A DNA stretch of 17,240 bases from Prevotella sp. Its GTDB lineage: Bacteria; Bacteroidota; Bacteroidia; Bacteroidales; Dysgonomonadaceae. Each line of letters opens with the position of its first letter. Position 1 is the stretch's first letter. Positions 13,144-17,240 of the stretch are shown one piece after another. Under the pieces are notes generated by a model, which was not told the origin of the DNA, did no database searches, and saw nothing but the letters and a program-made list of their open reading frames with translations. The stretch is from positions 1-17,240 of the forward strand of contig JAISES010000264.1 of assembly GCA_031263965.1 (NCBI GenBank), given 5' to 3'. The translations under genes were made by a program, and so were the position numbers.

Positions 13144-14850
13144 CTACTGTATCTTAAAATATCCCAGATCTTCGCGATCGAAGCCCATCACATAAGAATG
13201 CATTTTATTCACTTCGGCTTGGCCATAGCTTACATATACCTCGGCTGAACGACGGAAGCTTTCATTCTTATTTGCATCCTGCAATAGCAAATATCCAAGA
13301 ACACAATGCGCGGCAGATTCTACCAGGCGGCGGGCATGGAAATCGAGATATTCCTGATCCTTCAGCTCAGTTACTTTCGCTACTATTTCTTCATGTTTAG
13401 CAGTCATTCCAACCAGCTTTTGCTTCAGATCTTCCAGCTCAGGTTTGTACTCGATAGCTTCATATTCACGGATTTGTCCGATATATGTACCTGTGGTGAC
13501 GTGGCGGATGGCAGCAACCACCTGCAACTGTGTAGTACCTTCGTATATGTTGGTGATACGTGCATCACGATACAAGCGTTCGCAAGTATAATCCTTCATA
13601 AAGCCCGAACCGCCATGTATCTGGATGGCGTCATATGCATTCTGGTTGGCATATTCTGTTGTCATACCCTTACCCATCGGAGTGAAAGCATCGGCCAGTT
13701 TGCTGTATTTTTTCATTTCCTGACGCTCTTCCGGCTCTAATTTGCGTTCGCGGCTAATATCTTCCAAGGCTTTGTACACATCTACAAAACGGGAAGTTTC
13801 GTACAGCATAGAGCGTGAAGCATCGGCTTTGGCCCGCATCAGGGCCAGCATTTCGTAAACCGCGGGGAATTCGATAATTGCTTTTCCAAACTGTTTGCGT
13901 TCCTGAGCATAAGCATAACCTTCGCGATAAGCGGCTTCGCTGATACCTGTAGCCTGTGCCATAATGCCCAGGCGGGCGCCGTTCATCAAAGCCATTACAT
14001 ATTTGATAAGCCCAAGTTTGCGATCACCGCAAAGTTCAGCTTTAGCGTTTTTATATACCAATTCGCAAGTAGGAGAACCTTTGATACCCATTTTATTCTC
14101 GATGCGGCGAACATCTACCCCTCCGTTGCGTTTGTCGTAAATAAACATGGAAAGTCCGCGCCCATCCCTTGTGCCCTCTTCCGAACGCGCCAGGACGAGG
14201 TGGATATCGGAGTCGCCGTTGGTGATGAAGCGTTTTACACCGTTCAAATACCAGCATCCGTCTTTCTCGCTGTATGTTGCTTTCAGCATAACGGCCTGAA
14301 GATCTGATCCTGCATCAGGTTCGGTCAAGTCCATCGACATGGTTTCTCCCGCGGCAACACGAGGTATATAATGTGCGTGCTGGTCTTCATTCCCAAACTC
14401 GTACAGAGTCTCTGCACAATCTTGTAATGCCCAGATATTTCCAAATCCGGCATCGGCATCGGATACCATTTCTGCCGCCATTATGTATGGAGTGATAGGG
14501 AAATTCAGGCCATTGTAGCGGCGAGGCATTGTAATACCCATCAAGCCTGCTTTGCGTACAGCATCAAGATTTTCTTGTGTGCCGGATGCATAGGTAACAC
14601 GTCCGTTGCTGACAACCGGCCCGTCATGATCGACCCCTTCCGCATTCGGAGCAATGGTATTGGCACAGATTTCACCTACTATTTCAAGCACTTTTTCGTA
14701 GCTGTCCATAGTATCTTCAAAGTCTACAGGAGCGTAATCGAATTTATCTTTGTCCGCATAGTTGCGTTCTTTCAGTTCTACTATCCGCTTCATCAACGGA
14801 TGATTCAGATGATGCTTCAAACTGGGATTGTTTATATAAAAGTTTTCCAT
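13144..14850 (-). CDS. Acyl-CoA dehydrogenase with long C-terminal extension
   Basis: The 568-residue flavoenzyme oxidises an acyl-CoA to the 2-enoyl-CoA and passes electrons to electron-transfer flavoprotein. Visible marks are MDLTEPDAGSD (173-183), ERKQFGKAIIEF (317-328), QIHGGSGFMKDYTCERLYRD (410-429) and the catalytic-base motif IYEGT with Glu437. Classical enzymes have about 380 residues. This one has an N-terminal extension of about 35 and a C-terminal helical domain of about 110 residues (460-568), the size class common in Bacteroidota. Chain length of the substrate cannot be read off. It lies downstream of etfB and etfA on the same strand, with a small S23 gene between, so the three flavoprotein genes probably serve one electron-transfer route. 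Confidence 0.92.
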   Translation of the reverse strand: MENFYINNPSLKHHLNHPLMKRIVELKERNYADKDKFDYAPVDFEDTMDSYEKVLEIVGEICANTIAPNAEGVDHDGPVVSNGRVTYASGTQENLDAVRKAGLMGITMPRRYNGLNFPITPYIMAAEMVSDADAGFGNIWALQDCAETLYEFGNEDQHAHYIPRVAAGETMSMDLTEPDAGSDLQAVMLKATYSEKDGCWYLNGVKRFITNGDSDIHLVLARSEEGTRDGRGLSMFIYDKRNGGVDVRRIENKMGIKGSPTCELVYKNAKAELCGDRKLGLIKYVMALMNGARLGIMAQATGISEAAYREGYAYAQERKQFGKAIIEFPAVYEMLALMRAKADASRSMLYETSRFVDVYKALEDISRERKLEPEERQEMKKYSKLADAFTPMGKGMTTEYANQNAYDAIQIHGGSGFMKDYTCERLYRDARITNIYEGTTQLQVVAAIRHVTTGTYIGQIREYEAIEYKPELEDLKQKLVGMTAKHEEIVAKVTELKDQEYLDFHARRLVESAAHCVLGYLLLQDANKNESFRRSAEVYVSYGQAEVNKMHSYVMGFDREDLGYFKIQ

Positions 14851-14858
14851 AATTTTTT

Positions 14859-14895
14859 AGGAGTTAAAGGAGTCATAGAAGTTAAAGAAGTTAAA
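14859..14895. repeat. GAAGTTAAA near-tandem repeat before the acyl-CoA dehydrogenase gene
   Basis: GAGTTAAAG-GAGTCATA-GAAGTTAAA-GAAGTTAAA follows an 8-9 bp period. It overlaps the last codons of the S23 gene and lies just upstream (minus strand) of the acyl-CoA dehydrogenase start. Related units occur at 16349-16382, and similar ones flank the S23 gene on its other side. Confidence 0.65.
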
Positions 14896-15274
14896 TAGAT
14901 GGTATATTATTTAGTTCATTGATGATGCTTTTGCAGTAAGCATTCAGTAGCTTACTTACTTCGGAGGCTTGATCACTCAATAACTTTTTATTTTCTTCCG
15001 AAATATAGTCTAAATCTTTTGAGAGAATAATAAAGTTGCGAGTTTCTTCTAATGAACCTTGAGATATATTGTAGAACCGCAGTTTTTCTTTTGACCCGAT
15101 GCGTATATATCCTTCAGCAATATTTGCTGTAATGGACGTTGCTGCGCGTCTCATTTGATTAACCAAGCCAAATATTTCTTCTTTAGGATATTGTTTGGTT
15201 ATTCTGTATATGGAAAGTACATATTGATGTGCTTTCTGCCATACTATTAATTGTTCAAAAGACTGTGTTGCCAT
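14891..15274 (-). CDS. Four-helix-bundle protein of the S23 / 23S rRNA intervening-sequence family
   Basis: The 127-residue protein matches the family along its length: FEQLIVWQKAH (6-16), IYRITKQYP, FGLVNQMRRAATSITANIAEG (residues 35-55) and FYNISQGSLEETRNF. Members form pentameric four-helix bundles. They were first found inside 23S rRNA intervening sequences, and free-standing copies are frequent in Bacteroidota with unknown role. Binding to nucleic acid is suspected from the basic first helices. Here it stands alone with no rRNA nearby, between etfA and the acyl-CoA dehydrogenase. Short repeats on both sides suggest that it arrived as a small cassette. The product has no evident link to flavoprotein chemistry. 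Confidence 0.88.
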   Translation of the reverse strand: MATQSFEQLIVWQKAHQYVLSIYRITKQYPKEEIFGLVNQMRRAATSITANIAEGYIRIGSKEKLRFYNISQGSLEETRNFIILSKDLDYISEENKKLLSDQASEVSKLLNAYCKSIINELNNIPSI

Positions 15275-15281
15275 TCTGCTT

Positions 15282-15319
15282 ATAACTACTTGACTACTTG
15301 AATTCTTTGACTACTTGAT
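15282..15319. repeat. GACTACTTGA near-tandem repeat between etfA and the S23 gene
   Basis: ACTACTTG occurs three times (about 15286, 15294 and 15311), the first two in direct tandem. It lies directly upstream of the S23 gene and just after the etfA stop codon on the minus strand. GACTAC units reappear at 16418-16434 between etfA and etfB. Confidence 0.6.
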
Positions 15320-16339
15320 TTATTTTGTATTCTTTTTGTAGTATTTAATCATTTTAGGAATTACATCTTCTACTGTTCCGGTTATCACATAATCGGCAAT
15401 AGTATTGATAGGTGCGTTAGGGTCGCTATTGACCGATAAGATAATAGAGCTTTCCTGCATACCGGCAATGTGCTGGATTTGCCCCGATATGCCGCAAGCT
15501 ATATACAGTTTCGGACGAACGGTAACTCCGGTTTGTCCTATCTGGCGTTCATGGTCTGTATATCCTGCATCGACGGCAGCACGCGAACCTCCGACTTCTC
15601 CTCCGATAAGGGCGGCCAGATCGTGGAGCAATTGGAAGTTTTCTTTCGATCCTACTCCATAACCTCCGGCAACAATAATAGAGGAGCCTTTGATATTTGT
15701 TTTGCTCTTTTCTATCTGGCGGTCGATAATGCTAACTATAAAATCTGCATCAGTAACATATTTACTTACATCATATTTTTTGACCTCGCCTTTGTGAAGC
15801 GGGTTAAATACCTCTTTCTTCATCACACCTTCGCGTACAGTTGCCATTTGCGGACGGCAGGAAGGGTTAACGATAGTAGCCACAATATTCCCTCCGAATG
15901 CAGGACGGATCTGGTAAAGCAGGTTTTTATAAACCTTGCCCACCTTTTTTTCTTCATGATCGCCTATTTCCAGAGAGGTACAGTCTGCCGTCAGGCCGCT
16001 GCCTAATGCTGAAGATACGCGCGGACCAAGGTCGCGGCCGATACTTGTTGCTCCCATCAGGGCTATCTGAGGTTTTTCCGCTTCAAACAGTTTTACTAAG
16101 ACTGAAGTGTGAGGGAGAGAAGTATAGGGATACAAGCGGCTATCATCAAATAGATGAAGCACATCTGTCCCGTATGGAAATACCTGCTCTGCGATACTAT
16201 CCAATTTGTGCCCGATAGCTACAGCTTCCATTTTGCATCCCAAAGTAGTCGCTAAAGAACGTCCTTTGGTAAGTAATTCGAGACTGACATCTGATACGAT
16301 GCCGTCTTCTATTTCGCAATATACATATAAGTTGTTCAT
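15320..16339 (-). CDS. etfA: Electron transfer flavoprotein subunit alpha
   Basis: The 339-residue subunit has the FAD-binding C-terminal domain with GGYGVGSKENF (225-235), GSRAAVDAG (251-259), GQTGVTV (268-274) and GISGQIQHIAGM (283-294), ending SVNSDPNAPI. The N-terminal Rossmann-like half (1-200) contains GRDLGPRVSSALGSGLTADC (101-120). With EtfB it carries electrons between acyl-CoA dehydrogenases and a quinone oxidoreductase or NAD-linked partner. The length and motifs are complete. It lies 94 bp after etfB, a spacer larger than usual for this pair and filled with tandem repeats and a hairpin. Confidence 0.95.
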   Translation of the reverse strand: MNNLYVYCEIEDGIVSDVSLELLTKGRSLATTLGCKMEAVAIGHKLDSIAEQVFPYGTDVLHLFDDSRLYPYTSLPHTSVLVKLFEAEKPQIALMGATSIGRDLGPRVSSALGSGLTADCTSLEIGDHEEKKVGKVYKNLLYQIRPAFGGNIVATIVNPSCRPQMATVREGVMKKEVFNPLHKGEVKKYDVSKYVTDADFIVSIIDRQIEKSKTNIKGSSIIVAGGYGVGSKENFQLLHDLAALIGGEVGGSRAAVDAGYTDHERQIGQTGVTVRPKLYIACGISGQIQHIAGMQESSIILSVNSDPNAPINTIADYVITGTVEDVIPKMIKYYKKNTK

Positions 16340-16348
16340 TCTATTTCA

Positions 16349-16382
16349 AGAAGTTATAGAAGTTAAGAAGTTATAGAAGTTA
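16349..16382. repeat. Two perfect tandem copies of a 17-bp unit in the etfB-etfA spacer
   Basis: AGAAGTTATAGAAGTTA occurs at 16349-16365 and again, unchanged and adjacent, at 16366-16382. Each unit is itself made of two AGAAGTTA halves. The array begins 10 bp upstream of the etfA start codon on the minus strand, so copy number changes would alter the translation-initiation region of etfA. Confidence 0.8.
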
Positions 16383-16395
16383 AGTAGTAACTACT

Positions 16396-16408
16396 GCGGC
16401 AAAGCCGC
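16396..16408. other. GC-rich small hairpin in the etfB-etfA spacer
   Basis: GCGGC-AAA-GCCGC forms a 5-bp stem with a 3-nt loop, flanked by AGTAGT and ACTACT, which can extend the pairing. It lies between etfB and etfA on their common transcript and might stabilise RNA ends or modulate read-through. It has no T tract on either side, so it is not a standard terminator. Confidence 0.4.
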
Positions 16409-16433
16409 TAACTACTTTGACTACTCTGACTAC

Positions 16434-17240
16434 TTAACCTATGGTGTGATTTAATATTAATTCTTTCATTAATTCGTCGATAGCCACATCGGTTGGCTCA
16501 AGAGTTTTATTTTCTTTGGATTGAAAAATAACGTTCTCTATGGATTTTACTTTAGTAGGAGAGCCTGACAATCCGCACTGTGTTGTATCTGCATTTACGT
16601 CTGCTACACTCCATTCCTGCAAATCAAGATAGGGGCGTTTGCTAAACAACGCTGTATAGTCTATCGTATCAGTTTGTTTTTCGGTAACGGTCTTTGCATG
16701 CTTATATTTCTGTACGAATTTAGCGTTGCGGGGACGGCATGCCGGCGCGCTGCCGTTTACTGTAATCACTATTGGCATTTTTGCTCCGACAGTTTCCACA
16801 CCACGTTCTAAACGGCGCTTTACGGTTATCTTCCCATCTTTTACCTCAATAATTTCTTCGGCATAGGTAATTTGGCTCAGCCCTAACTTCTCGGCTACCT
16901 GAGGCCCTACCTGAGCTGTATCTCCATCGATTGCCTGACGTCCACAGATGATCAGGTCATAATCTTTGATCTTGCGGATCGCCATGGACAGGGCATACGA
17001 TGTAGCCAGAGTATCGGCTCCGGCAAATGCGCGGTCAGTCAGCAAATAACCACCGTCGGCTCCCCTGTATAGTCCTTCGCGGATAACCTCGGCTGCGCGT
17101 CCCGGCCCCATTGTTAATATAGTAATTGTTGTTCCCGGATAAGCATCTTTCAGGCGGAGAGCCTGCTCCAATGCATTTAAGTCTTCCGGATTGAAGATAG
17201 CCGGCAGAGCGGCGCGATTGACCGTTCCATCAGCTTTCAT
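16434..17240 (-). CDS. etfB: Electron transfer flavoprotein subunit beta (N-terminus beyond window)
   Basis: 268 residues are visible. The first visible Met corresponds to an internal position of the family, just before the INPxDxNALExAL-type segment (here IFNPEDLNALEQAL), so about 25 N-terminal residues, including the usual MKIVVCIKQVPDT-like start, lie past the right edge. GRQAIDGDTAQVGPQVAEKL (100-119 of the visible part) forms the nucleotide-binding loop, which holds AMP in simple ETFs and a second FAD in bifurcating ones. The C-terminal part contains the conserved ACRPRNAKF segment. The gene is the first visible in the flavoprotein unit; its promoter is outside the window. Confidence 0.93.
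   Translation of the reverse strand: MKADGTVNRAALPAIFNPEDLNALEQALRLKDAYPGTTITILTMGPGRAAEVIREGLYRGADGGYLLTDRAFAGADTLATSYALSMAIRKIKDYDLIICGRQAIDGDTAQVGPQVAEKLGLSQITYAEEIIEVKDGKITVKRRLERGVETVGAKMPIVITVNGSAPACRPRNAKFVQKYKHAKTVTEKQTDTIDYTALFSKRPYLDLQEWSVADVNADTTQCGLSGSPTKVKSIENVIFQSKENKTLEPTDVAIDELMKELILNHTIG

Noticed and set aside
13306..16218. Plus-strand open frames across the etf/acyl-CoA dehydrogenase region
   Set aside because: They are antisense to well-supported conserved genes, show low-complexity or Cys/Phe-rich translations and match no family.
16349..16434. CRISPR array from short repeats in the etfB-etfA spacer
   Set aside because: Units are 8-17 bp, directly adjacent with no unique spacers, and no cas genes are present.

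Overview
The window looks like a chromosomal segment of a Bacteroidota bacterium, most likely order Bacteroidales and plausibly a Dysgonomonas-type organism (inference, not proven). Supporting points are the moderate to low GC content, several TAnnTTTG-type -7 promoter boxes, lipoprotein signals followed by acidic surface-export residues, the long form of NusB, and the gene order nusB-yajC-ybbR-coaE.

Left part (1-5926): a repeat-rich leader and promoter, then an outer-membrane beta-barrel porin, an imelysin-family (M75/EfeO-like) lipoprotein, a 380-bp stretch filled by two inverted-repeat elements, a di-heme DUF1111-type cytochrome lipoprotein, and a compact ResB/CcsA-like cytochrome c assembly protein. 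Together these look like a cell-surface iron or redox module that carries its own heme-attachment factor. Both lipoproteins have an SD-type acidic stretch after the lipid-anchored cysteine, which suggests exposure on the cell surface.

Middle part (5927-12849): a secreted C1B cysteine aminopeptidase, then nusB, yajC, a YbbR-domain protein and coaE, then a zinc-type ABC transporter substrate-binding lipoprotein and ATPase without a permease gene. All genes from 325 to 12849 are on the + strand.

Right part (13144-17240): a minus-strand set running leftward: etfB (cut by the window edge), etfA, a small S23/four-helix-bundle gene, and a 568-residue acyl-CoA dehydrogenase. This is an electron-transfer flavoprotein with its partner dehydrogenase. 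The spacers carry short AGAAGTTA-like near-tandem repeats.

The most striking non-coding feature is a family of three related elements with 19-20 bp terminal inverted repeats (3043-3237, 5967-6399, 8861-9074). All have the same orientation and each ends just upstream of a gene. They share both ends but have different interiors. One interior holds a second inverted-repeat element flanked by an 11-bp direct repeat, as expected of a nested insertion. Another holds a dispersed CGTCATTGCGA palindrome. No CRISPR array, tRNA, rRNA or transposase gene was seen.
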